Source: Chaunax sp. Z400 (Eukaryota; Chordata; Actinopteri; Lophiiformes; Chaunacidae). From it: a DNA stretch of 64,000 nt. The position numbers and the translations under genes were made by a program. Every line of letters starts with the position of its first letter. The stretch's first letter is position 1. Below the pieces are notes generated by a model. That model was not told the origin of the DNA, did not search any database, and worked only from the letters and a program-made list of their open reading frames with translations. The stretch spans positions 694,501-758,500 of the forward strand of contig JBAGJB010000234.1 of the NCBI GenBank assembly GCA_037577475.1, given 5' to 3'. Positions 23,906 to 36,300 of this stretch are shown here, in pieces.

Positions 23906-25887
23906 CGAGTCTCTACGACCTTCCGTTCCCGAGATACAAACATTCCAAAAATCACCAAAAATACATGTCATATCTCGGGAACCGTAAGTCGTAGGGACTC
24001 GGTTTACCTGCTGGCGTTCTTGGAGACCCCATAAAACCATTGAAAGACCTTATCCCCGAGTCTCTACGACCTTCCGTTCAAAAGTTACCAACCCGGGTAC
24101 GGCCGCGATTGAGTTTTTATCCCCTTAACCTAACCTAACCCTAACCCTAACCCTAACCCCTAACCCACACTTGTCCGCTAGTCTGTACGACCTTCCGTTC
24201 CCGAGATACAGACATTCAAAATACGCCCCTACTGGACATGTCATATCTCGGGAAAGGAAGGTCGCACAGACTCGGGACAAAGACTGGTGTTCTCAGAGAC
24301 CACATAAACCCCTAGACGGACGTTGGTCCCGAGTCTCTACGACCTTCCGTTTCAGAGATACACACATTCACTATAGGCGAACCAAAGCCCATTCACTTCA
24401 TTGGGAAAATAAACTTGAGTATAACTCGGGAACGGAAGGTCGTAGAGACTCGGGACCCTGATCCGTCGGACATAATTCGTGGTCTCTGAACACGCCAGAC
24501 TTCTCCCCGAGTCTCTACGACCTTCCGTTCCCGAGATACAGACATTCAAAATACGCCCCTACTGGACATGTCATATCTTGGGAAAGGAAGGTCGCACAGA
24601 CTCGGGACAAAGACTGGTGTTCTCAGAGACCACATAAACCGCTAGACGGACGTTGGTCCCGAGTCTCTACGACCTTTCGTTCCCGAGATACAAACATTCC
24701 AAAAATCACCAAAAATACATGTCATATCTCGGGAACCGTAAGTCGTAGGGACTCGGTTTACCTGCTGGCGTTCTTGGAGACCCCATAAAACCATTGAAAG
24801 AGCTTATCCCCGAGTCTCTACGACCTTCCGTTCAAAAGTTACCAACCCGGGTACGGCCCGGATTGAGTTTTTATCCCCTTAACCTAACCTAACCCTAACC
24901 CTAACCCTAACCCACACTTGTCCGCTAGTCTGTACGACCTTCCGTTCCCGAGATACAGACATTCAAAATACGCCCCTACTGGACATGTCATATCTCGGGA
25001 AAGGAAGGTCGCACAGACTCGGGACAAAGACTGGTGTTCTCAGAGACCACATAAACCCCTAGACGGACGTTGGTCCCGAGTCTCTACGACCTTCCGTTTC
25101 CGAGATACACACATTCACTATAGGCGAACCAAACCCCATTCACTTCAATGGGAAAATAAACTTGAGTATAACTCGGGAACGGAAGGTCGTAGAGACTCGG
25201 GACCCTGATCCGTCGGACATAATTCGTGGTCCCTGAACACGCCAGACTTCTCCCCGAGTCTCTACGACCTTCCGTTCCCGAGATACAAACATTCCAAAAA
25301 TCACCAAAAATACATGTCATATCTCGGGAACCGTAAGTCGTAGAGACTCGGTTTACCTGCTGGCGTTCTTGGAGACTCCATAAAACCATTGAAAGAGCTT
25401 ATCCCCGAGTCTCTACGACCTTCCGTTCCCGAGATACAGACATTCAAAATACGCCCCTACTGGACATGTCATATCTCGGGAAAGGAAGGTCGCACAGACT
25501 CGGGACAAAGACTGGTGTTCTCAGAGACCACATAAACCCCTAGACGGACGTTGGTCCCGAGTCTCTACGACCTTCCATTTCCGAGATACACACATTCACT
25601 ATAGGCGAACCAAAGCCCATTCACTTCAATGGGAAAATAAACTTGAGTATAACTCGGGAACGGAAGGTCGTAGAGACTCTGGACCCTGATCCGTCGGACA
25701 TAATTCGTGGTCTCTGAACACGCCAGACTTCTCCCCGAGTCTCTACGACCTTCCGTTCCCGAGATACAGACATTCAAAATACGCCCCTACTGGACATGTC
25801 ATATCTTGGGAAAGGAAGGTCGCACAGACTCGGGACAAAGACTGGTGTTCTCAGAGACCATATAAACCCCTAGACGGACGTTGGTCC

Positions 25888-26039
25888 CGAGTCTCTACGA
25901 CCTTCCGTTCCCGAGATACAGACATTCAATATACGCCCCTACTGGACATGTCATATCTCGGGAACGGAAGGTCGTAGAGACTCGGGACCCTGATCCGTCG
26001 GACATAATTCGTGGTCCCTGAACACGCCAGACTTCTCCC
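25888..26039 (+). repeat. Module E, fifth copy
   Basis: Same lineage, 2134 bp after the fourth copy. The shorter distance reflects loss of one A-B pair between the two cassettes. Confidence 0.88.
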
Positions 26040-27870
26040 CGAGTCTCTACGACCTTCCGTTCCCGAGATACAAACATTCCAAAAATCACCAAAAATACAT
26101 GTCATATCTCGGGAACCGTAAGTCGTAGGGACTCGGTTTACCTGCTGGCGTTCTTGGAGACCCCATAAAACCATTGAAAGACCTTATCCCCGAGTCTCTA
26201 CGACCTTCCGTTCAAAAGTTACCAACCCGGGTACGGCCGCGATTGAGTTTTTATCCCCTTAACCTAACCTAACCCTAACCCTAACCCTAACCCCTAACCC
26301 ACACTTGTCCGCTAGTCTGTACGACCTTCCGTTCCCGAGATACAGACATTCAAAATACGCCCCTACTGGACATGTCATATCTCGGGAAAGGAAGGTCGCA
26401 CAGACTCGGGACAAAGACTGGTGTTCTCAGAGACCACATAAACCCCTAGACGGACGTTGGTCCCGAGTCTCTACGACCTTCCGTTTCCGAGATACACACA
26501 TTCACTATAGGCGAACCAAACCCCATTCACTTCAATGGGAAAATAAACTTGAGTATAACTCGGGAACGGAAGGTCGTAGAGACTCGGGACCCTGATCCGT
26601 CGTACATAATTCGTGGTCCCTGAACACGCCAGACTTCTCCCCGAGTCTCTACGACCTTCCGTTCCCGAGATACAGACATTCAAAATACGCCCCTACTGGA
26701 CATGTCATATCTCGGGAAAGGAAGGTCGCACAGACTCGGGACAAAGACTGGTGTTCTCAGAGACCACATAAACCCCTAGACGGACGTTGGTCCCGAGTCT
26801 CTACGACCTTCCGTTTCAGAGATACACACATTCACTATAGGCGAACCAAAGCCCATTCACTTCATTGGGAAAATAAACTTGAGTATAACTCGGGAACGGA
26901 AGGTCGTAGAGACTCGGGACCCTGATCCGTTGGACATAATTCGTGGTCTCTGAACACGCCAGACTTCTCCCCGAGTCTCTACGACCTTCCGTTCCCGAGA
27001 TACAGACATTCAAAATACGCCCCTACTGGACATGTCATATCTTGGGAAAGGAAGGTCGCACAGACTCGGGACAAAGACTGGTGTTCTCAGAGACCACATA
27101 AACCGCTAGACGGACGTTGGTCCCGAGTCTCTACGACCTTTCGTTCCCGAGATACAAACATTCCAAAAATCACCAAAAATACATGTCATATCTCGGGAAC
27201 CGTAAGTCGTAGGGACTCGGTTTACCTGCTGGCGTTCTTGGAGACCCCATAAAACCATTGAAAGAGCTTATCCCCGAGTCTCTACGACCTTCCGTTCAAA
27301 AGTTACCAACCCGGGTACGGCCCGGATTGAGTTTTTATCCCCTTAACCTAACCTAACCCTAACCCTAACCCTAACCCACACTTGTCCGCTAGTCTCTACG
27401 ACCTTCCGTTCCCGAGATACAGACATTCAAAATACGCCCCTACTGGACATGTCATATCTCGGGAAAGGAAGGTCGCACAGACTCGGGACAAAGACTGGTG
27501 TTCTCAGAGACCACATAAACCCCTAGACGGACGTTGGTCCCGAGTCTCTACGACCTTCCATTTCCGAGATACACACATTCACTATAGGCGAACCAAAGCC
27601 CATTCACTTCAATGGGAAAATAAACTTGAGTATAACTCGGGAACGGAAGGTCGTAGAGACTCTGGACCCTGATCCGTCGGACATAATTCGTGGTCTCTGA
27701 ACACGCCAGACTTCTCCCCGAGTCTCTACGACCTTCCGTTCCCGAGATACAGACATTCAAAATACGCCCCTACTGGACATGTCATATCTTGGGAAAGGAA
27801 GGTCGCACAGACTCGGGACAAAGACTGGTGTTCTCAGAGACCATATAAACCCCTAGACGGACGTTGGTCC

Positions 27871-28022
27871 CGAGTCTCTACGACCTTCCGTTCCCGAGAT
27901 ACAGACATTCAATATACGCCCCTACTGGACATGTCATATCTCGGGAACGGAAGGTCGTAGAGACTCGGGACCCTGATCCGTCGGACATAATTCGTGGTCC
28001 CTGAACACGCCAGACTTCTCCC
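27871..28022 (+). repeat. Module E, sixth and last copy
   Basis: Same lineage, 1983 bp after the fifth copy. No further E is found to the end of the window, so E marks the left and middle of the array only. Confidence 0.88.
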
Positions 28023-29371
28023 CGAGTCTCTACGACCTTCCGTTCCCGAGATACAAACATTCCAAAAATCACCAAAAATACATGTCATATCTCGGGAACC
28101 GTAAGTCGTAGGGACTCGGTTTACCTGCTGGCGTTCTTGGAGACCCCATAAAACCATTGAAAGACCTTATCCCCGAGTCTCTACGACCTTCCGTTCAAAA
28201 GTTACCAACCCGGGTACGGCCGCGATTGAGTTTTTATCCCCTTAACCTAACCTTACCCTAACCCTAACCCTAACCCCTAACCCACACTTGTCCGCTAGTC
28301 TGTACGACCTTCCGTTCCCGAGATACAGACATTCAAAATACGCCCCTACTGGACATGTCATATCTCGGGAAAGGAAGGTCGCACAGACTCGGGACAAAGA
28401 CTGGTGTTCTCAGAGACCACATAAACCCCTAGACGGACGTTGGTCCCGAGTCTCTACGACCTTCCGTTTCCGAGATACACACATTCACTATAGGCGAACC
28501 AAACCCCATTCACTTCAATGGGAAAATAAACTTGAGTATAACTCGGGAACGGAAGGTCGTAGAGACTCGGGACCCTGATCCGTCGTACATAATTCGTGGT
28601 CCCTGAACACGCCAGACTTCTCCCCGAGTCTCTACGACCTTCCGTTCCCGAGATACAGACATTCAAAATACGCCCCTACTGGACATGTCATATCTCGGGA
28701 AAGGAAGGTCGCACAGACTCGGGACAAAGACTGGTGTTCTCAGAGACCACATAAACCCCTAGACGGACGTTGGTCCCGAGTCTCTACGACCTTCCGTTTC
28801 AGAGATACACACATTCACTATAGGCGAACCAAAGCCCATTCACTTCATTGGGAAAATAAACTTGAGTATAACTCGGGAACGGAAGGTCGTAGAGACTCGG
28901 GACCCTGATCCGTCGGACATAATTCGTGGTCTCTGAACACGCCAGACTTCTCCCCGAGTCTCTACGACCTTCCGTTCCCGAGATACAGACATTCAAAATA
29001 CGCCCCTACTGGACATGTCATATCTTGGGAAAGGAAGGTCGCACAGACTCGGGACAAAGACTGGTGTTCTCAGAGACCACATAAACCGCTAGACGGACGT
29101 TGGTCCCGAGTCTCTACGACCTTTCGTTCCCGAGATACAAACATTCCAAAAATCACCAAAAATACATGTCATATCTCGGGAACCGTAAGTCGTAGGGACT
29201 CGGTTTACCTGCTGGCGTTCTTGGAGACCCCATAAAACCATTGAAAGAGCTTATCCCCGAGTCTCTACGACCTTCCGTTCAAAAGTTACCAACCCGGGTA
29301 CGGCCCGGATTGAGTTTTTATCCCCTTAACCTAACCTAACCCTAACCCTAACCCTAACCCACACTTGTCCG

Positions 29372-32300
29372 CTAGTCTCTACGACCTTCCGTTCCCGAGA
29401 TACAGACATTCAAAATACGCCCCTACTGGACATGTCATATCTCGGGAAAGGAAGGTCGCACAGACTCGGGACAAAGACTGGTGTTCTCAGAGACCACATA
29501 AACCCCTAGACGGACGTTGGTCCCGAGTCTCTACGACCTTCCGTTCCCGAGATACAAACATTCCAAAAATCACCAAAAATACATGTCATATCTCGGGAAC
29601 CGTAAGTCGTAGGGACTCGGTTTACCTGCTGGCGTTCTTGGAGACCCCATAAAACCATTGAAAGAGCTTATCCCCGAGTCTCTACGACCTTCCGTTCAAA
29701 AGTTACCAACCCGGGTAGGGCCCCGATTGAGTTTTTATCCCCTTAACCTAACCCTAACCCTAACCCTAACCCCTAACCCACACTTGTCCGCGAGTCTCTA
29801 CGACCTTCCGTTCCCGAGATACAGACATTCAAAATACGCCCCTACTGGACATGTCATATCTCGGGAAAGGAAGGTCGCACAGACTCGGGACAAAGACTGG
29901 TGTTCTCAGAGACCACATAAACCCCTCGACGGACGTTGGTCCCGAGTCTCTACGACCTTCCGTTTCCGAGATACACACATTCACTATAGGCGAACCAAAG
30001 CCCATTCACTTCAATGGGAAAATAAACTTGAGTATAACTCGGGAACGGAAGGTCGTAGAGACTCGGGACCCTGATCCGTCGGACATAATTCGTGGTCTCT
30101 GAACACGCCAGACTTCTCCCCGAGTCTCCACGACCTTCCGTTCCCGAGATACAGACATTCAAAATACGCCCCTACTGGACATGTCATATCTCGGGAAAGG
30201 AAGGTCGCACAGACTCGGGACAAAGACTGGTGTTCTCAGAGACCACATAAACCCCTAGACGGACGTTGGTCCCGAGTCTCTACGACCTTCCGTTTCCGAG
30301 ATACACACATTCACTACAGGCGAACCAAAGCCCATTCACTTCAATGGGACAATAAACTTGAGTATAACTCGGGAACGGAAGGTCGTAGAGACTCGGGACC
30401 CTGATCCGTCGGACATAATTCGTGGTCTCTGAACACGTCAGACTTCTCCCCGAGTCTCTACGACCTTCCGTTCCCGAGATACAGACATTCAAAATACGCC
30501 CCTACTGGACATGTCATATATCGGGAAAGGAAGGTCGCACAGACTCGGGACAAAGACTGGTGTTCTCAGAGACCACATAAACCCCTAGACGGACGTTGGT
30601 CCCGAGTCTCTACGACCTTCCGTTTCCGAGATACACACATTCACTATAGGCGAACCAAAGCCCATTCACTTCAATGGGAAAATAAACTTGAGTATAACTC
30701 GGGAACGGAAGGTCGTAGAGACTCGGGACCCTGATCCGTCGGACATAATTCGTGGTCTCTGAACACGCCAGACTTCTCCCCGAGTCTCTACGACCTTCCG
30801 TTCCCGAGATACAGACATTCAAAATACGCCCCTACTGGACATGTCATATCTTGGGAAAGGAAGGTCGCACAGACTCGGGACAAAGACTGGTGTTCTCAGA
30901 GACCACATAAACCGCTAGACGGACGTTGGTCCCGAGTCTCTACGACCTTTCGTTCCCGAGATACAAACATTCCAAAAATCACCAAAAATACATGTCATAT
31001 CTCGGGAACCGTAAGTCGTAGGGACTCGGTTTACCTGCTGGCGTTCTTGGAGACCCCATAAAACCATTGAAAGAGCTTATCCCCGAGTCTCTACGACCTT
31101 CCGTTCAAAAGTTACCAACCCGGGTACGGCCCGGATTGAGTTTTTATCCCCTTAACCTAACCTAACCCTAACCCTAACCCTAACCCACACTTGTCCGCTA
31201 GTCTCTACGACCTTCCGTTCCCGAGATACAGACATTCAAAACACGCCCCTACTGGACATGTCATATCTCGGGAAAGGAAGGTCGCACAGACTCGGGACAA
31301 AGACTGGTGTTCTCAGAGACCACATAAACCCCTAGACGGACGTTGGTCCCGAGTCTCTACGACCTTCCGTTCCCGAGATACAAACATTCCAAAAATCACC
31401 AAAAATACATGTCATATCTCGGGAACCGTAAGTCGTAGGGACTCGGTTTACCTGCTGGCGTTCTTGGAGACCCCATAAAACCATTGAAAGAGCTTATCCC
31501 CGAGTCTCTACGACCTTCCGTTCAAAAGTTACCAACCCGGGTAGGGCCCCGATTGAGTTTTTATCCCCTTAACCTAACCCTAACCCTAACCCTAACCCCT
31601 AACCCACACTTGTCCGCGAGTCTCTACGACCTTCCGTTCCCGAGATACAGACATTCAAAATACGCCCCTACTGGACATGTCATATCTCGGGAAAGGAAGG
31701 TCGCACAGACTCGGGACAAAGACTGGTGTTCTCAGAGACCACATAAACCCCTCGACGGACGTTGGTCCCGAGTCTCTACGACCTTCCGTTTCCGAGATAC
31801 ACACATTCACTATAGGCGAACCAAAGCCCATTCACTTCAATGGGAAAATAAACTTGAGTATAACTCGGGAACGGAAGGTCGTAGAGACTCGGGACCCTGA
31901 TCCGTCGGACATAATTCGTGGTCTCTGAACACGCCAGACTTCTCCCCGAGTCTCCACGACCTTCCGTTCCCGAGATACAGACATTCAAAATACGCCCCTA
32001 CTGGACATGTCATATCTCGGGAAAGGAAGGTCGCACAGACTCGGGACAAAGACTGGTGTTCTCAGAGACCACATAAACCCCTAGACGGACGTTGGTCCCG
32101 AGTCTCTACGACCTTCCGTTTCCGAGATACACACATTCACTACAGGCGAACCAAAGCCCATTCACTTCAATGGGACAATAAACTTGAGTATAACTCGGGA
32201 ACGGAAGGTCGTAGAGACTCGGGACCCTGATCCGTCGGACATAATTCGTGGTCTCTGAACACGTCAGACTTCTCCCCGAGTCTCTACGACCTTCCGTTCC

Positions 32301-33353
32301 CGAGATACAGACATTCAAAATACGCCCCTACTGGACATGTCATATATCGGGAAAGGAAGGTCGCACAGACTCGGGACAAAGACTGGTGTTCTCAGAGACC
32401 ACATAAACCCCTAGACGGACGTTGGTCCCGAGTCTCTACGACCTTCCGTTTCCGAGATACACACATTCACTATAGGCGAACCAAAGCCCATTCACTTCAA
32501 TGGGAAAATAAACTTGAGTATAACTCGGGAACGGAAGGTCGTAGAGACTCGGGACCCTGATCCGTCGGACATAATTCGTGGTCTCTGAACACGCCAGACT
32601 TCTCCCCGAGTCTCTACGCCCTTCCGTTCCCGAGATACAAACATTCCAAAAATCACCAAAAATACATGTCATATCTCGGGAACCGTAAGTCGTAGAGACT
32701 CGGTTTACCTGCTGGCGTTCTTGGAGACCCCATAAAACCATTGAAAGAGCTTATCCCCGAGTCTCTACGACCTTCCGTTCCCGAGATACAGACATTCAAA
32801 ATACGCCCCTACTGGACATGTCATATCTCGGGAAAGGAAGGTCGCACAGACTCGGGACAAAGACTGGTGTTCTCAGAGACCACATAAACCCCTAGACGGA
32901 CGTTGGTCCCGAGTCTCTACGACCTTCCGTTTCCGAGATACACACATTCACTATAGGCGAACCAAACCCCATTCACTTCAATGGGAAAATGAACTTGAGT
33001 ATAACTCGGGAACGGAAGGTCGTAGAGACTCGGGACCATGATCCGTCGGACATAATTCGTGGGCTCTGAACACGCCAGACTTCTCCCCGAGTCTCTACGA
33101 CCTTCCGTTCCCGAGATACAAACATTCCAAAAATCACCAAAAATACATGTCATATCTCGGGAACCGTAAGTCGTAGGGACTCGGTTTACCTGCTGGCGTT
33201 CTTGGAGACCCCATAAAACCATTGAAAGAGCTTATCCCCGAGTCTCTACGACCTTCCGTTCAAAAGTTACCAACCCGGGTAGGGCCCCGATTGAGTTTTT
33301 ATCCCCTTAAACTAACCTAACCCTAACCCTAACCCCTAACCCACACTTGTCCG
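29372..33353. repeat. Transitional block with a 1826-bp tandem duplication
   Basis: Order: 29,372-29,790 A C D; 29,791-31,197 A B A B A B A C D; 31,198-31,616 A C D; 31,617-33,353 A B A B A B C A B C D. The 419-bp A C D plus the 1407-bp cassette form the 1826-bp period. Copies share CACTACAGGCG and GGGACAATAAAC in the second B, ACACGTCAGACTT in the same B, and TATATCGGG in the following A. They part near 30,806/32,632, where the second copy enters C instead of A. The D at 29,675 and at 31,501 has a single CCTAA unit. Confidence 0.88.
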
Positions 33354-36300
33354 CGAGTCTCTACGACCTTCCGTTCCCGAGATACAGACATTCAAAATAC
33401 GCCCCTACTGGACATGTCATATCTCGGGAAAGGAAGGTCGCACAGACTCGGGACAAAGACTGGTGTTCTCAGAGACCACATAAACCCCTAGACGGACGTT
33501 GGTCCCGAGTCTCTACGACCTTCCGTTTCCGAGATACACACATTCACTATAGGCGAACCAAACCCCATTCACTTCAATGGGAAAATGAACTTGAGTATAA
33601 CTCGGGAACGGAAGGTCGTAGAGACTCGGGACCCTGATCCGTCGGACATAATTCGTGGGCTCTGAACACGCCAGACTTCTCCCCGAGTCTCTACGACCTT
33701 CCGTTCCCGAGATACAAACATTCCAAAAATCACCAAAAATACATGTCATATCTCGGGAACCGTAAGTCGTAGGGACTCGGTTTACCTGCTGGCATTCTTG
33801 GAGACCCCATAAAACCATTGAAAGAGCTTATCCCCGAGTCTCTACGACCTTCCGTTCAAAAGTTACCAACCCGGGTAGGGCCCCGATTGAGTTTTTATCC
33901 CCTTAAACTAACCTAACCCTAACCCTAACCCCTAACCCACACTTGTCCGCGAGTCTCTACGACCTTCCGTTCCCGAGATACAGACATTCAAAATACGCCC
34001 CTACTGGACATGTCATATCTCGGGAAAGGAAGGTCGCACAGACTCGGGACAAAGACTGGTGTTCTCAGAGACCACATAAACCCCTAGACGGACGTTGGTC
34101 CCGAGTCTCTACGACCTTCCGTTTCCAAGATACACACATTCACTATAGGCGAACCAAACCCCATTCACTTCAATCGGAAAATGAACTTGAGTATAACTCG
34201 GGAACGGAAGGTCGTAGAGACTCGGGACCCTGATCCGTCGGACATAATTCGTGGGCTCTGAACACGCCAGACTTCTCCCCGAGTCTCTACGACCTTCCGT
34301 TCCCGAGATACAAACATTCCAAAAATCACCAAAAATACATGTCATATCTCGGGAACCGTAAGTCGTAGGGACTCGGTTTACCTGCTGGCGTTCTTGGAGA
34401 CCCCATAAAACCATTGAAAGAGCTTATCCCCGAGTCTCTACGACCTTCCGTTCAAAAGTTACCAACCCGGGTAGGGCCCCGATTGAGTTTTTATCCCCTT
34501 AAACTAACCTAACCCTAACCCTAACCCCTAACCCACACTTGTCCGCGAGTCTCTACGACCTTCCGTTCCCGAGATACAGACATTCAAAATACGCCCCTAC
34601 TGGACATGTCATATCTCGGGAAAGGAAGGTCGCACAGACTCGGGACAAAGACTGGTGTTCTCAGAGACCACATAAACCCCTAGACGGACGTTGGTCCCGA
34701 GTCTCTACGACCTTCCGTTTCCGAGATACACACATTCACTACAGGCGAACCAAAGCCCATTCACTTCAATGGGACAATAAACTTGAGTATAACTCGGGAA
34801 CGGAAGGTCGTAGAGACTCGGGACCCTGATCCGTCGGACATAATTCGTGGTCTCTGAACACGTCAGACTTCTCCCCGAGTCTCTACGACCTTCCGTTCCC
34901 GAGATACAGACATTCAAAATACGCCCCTACTGGACATGTCATATATCGGGAAAGGAAGGTCGCACAGACTCGGGACAAAGACTGGTGTTCTCAGAGACCA
35001 CATAAACCCCTAGACGGACGTTGGTCCCGAGTCTCTACGACCTTCCGTTTCCGAGATACACACATTCACTATAGGCGAACCAAAGCCCATTCACTTCAAT
35101 GGGAAAATAAACTTGAGTATAACTCGGGAACGGAAGGTCGTAGAGACTCGGGACCCTGATCCGTCGGACATAATTCGTGGTCTCTGAACACGCCAGACTT
35201 CTCCCCGAGTCTCTACGCCCTTCCGTTCCCGAGATACAAACATTCCAAAAATCACCAAAAATACATGTCATATCTCGGGAACCGTAAGTCGTAGAGACTC
35301 GGTTTACCTGCTGGCGTTCTTGGAGACCCCATAAAACCATTGAAAGAGCTTATCCCCGAGTCTCTACGACCTTCCGTTCCCGAGATACAGACATTCAAAA
35401 TACGCCCCTACTGGACATGTCATATCTCGGGAAAGGAAGGTCGCACAGACTCGGGACAAAGACTGGTGTTCTCAGAGACCACATAAACCCCTAGACGGAC
35501 GTTGGTCCCGAGTCTCTACGACCTTCCGTTTCCGAGATACACACATTCACTATAGGCGAACCAAACCCCATTCACTTCAATGGGAAAATGAACTTGAGTA
35601 TAACTCGGGAACGGAAGGTCGTAGAGACTCGGGACCCTGATCCGTCGGACATAATTCGTGGGCTCTGAACACGCCAGACTTCTCCCCGAGTCTCTACGAC
35701 CTTCCGTTCCCGAGATACAAACATTCCAAAAATCACCAAAAATACATGTCATATCTCGGGAACCGTAAGTCGTAGGGACTCGGTTTACCTGCTGGCGTTC
35801 TTGGAGACCCCATAAAACCATTGAAAGAGCTTATCCCCGAGTCTCTACGACCTTCCGTTCAAAAGTTACCAACCCGGGTAGGGCCCCGATTGAGTTTTTA
35901 TCCCCTTAAACTAACCTAACCCTAACCCTAACCCCTAACCCACACTTGTCCGCGAGTCTCTACGACCTTCCGTTCCCGAGATACAGACATTCAAAATACG
36001 CCCCTACTGGACATGTCATATCTCGGGAAAGGAAGGTCGCACAGACTCGGGACAAAGACTGGTGTTCTCAGAGACCACATAAACCCCTAGACGGACGTTG
36101 GTCCCGAGTCTCTACGACCTTCCGTTTCCGAGATACACACATTCACTATAGGCGAACCAAACCCCATTCACTTCAATGGGAAAATGAACTTGAGTATAAC
36201 TCGGGAACGGAAGGTCGTAGAGACTCGGGACCCTGATCCGTCGGACATAATTCGTGGGCTCTGAACACGCCAGACTTCTCCCCGAGTCTCTACGACCTTC

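Larger units (their letters stand above)
20327..29371. repeat. Four copies of a 2.0-2.5 kb higher-order unit
   Basis: 20,327-22,790 (2464 bp): A B C A B A E C D A B A B A C D. 22,791-24,924 (2134 bp): the same without one A-B pair. 24,925-27,388 (2464 bp): full order. 27,389-29,371 (1983 bp): the same without one three-module block (481 bp). The size differences equal exact sums of modules, so change occurs by whole-module exchange. Shared marks include the GACTCTGGACC variant in B, TATCTTGGG in A, the CATATAAACC variant before E, and two alternating D subtypes. Confidence 0.92.

Noticed and set aside
29658..30074. 138-codon open frame on + running from C through D, A and B, and similar frames at 31,484, 40,030, 42,452, 43,645 and 44,394
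   Set aside because: It starts at TTG, runs through telomeric repeats (giving a Leu-Thr run) and module borders, and depends on the D subtype length. Frames of this kind occur on both strands across the same bases in every cassette. They are a by-product of a stop-poor repeat.
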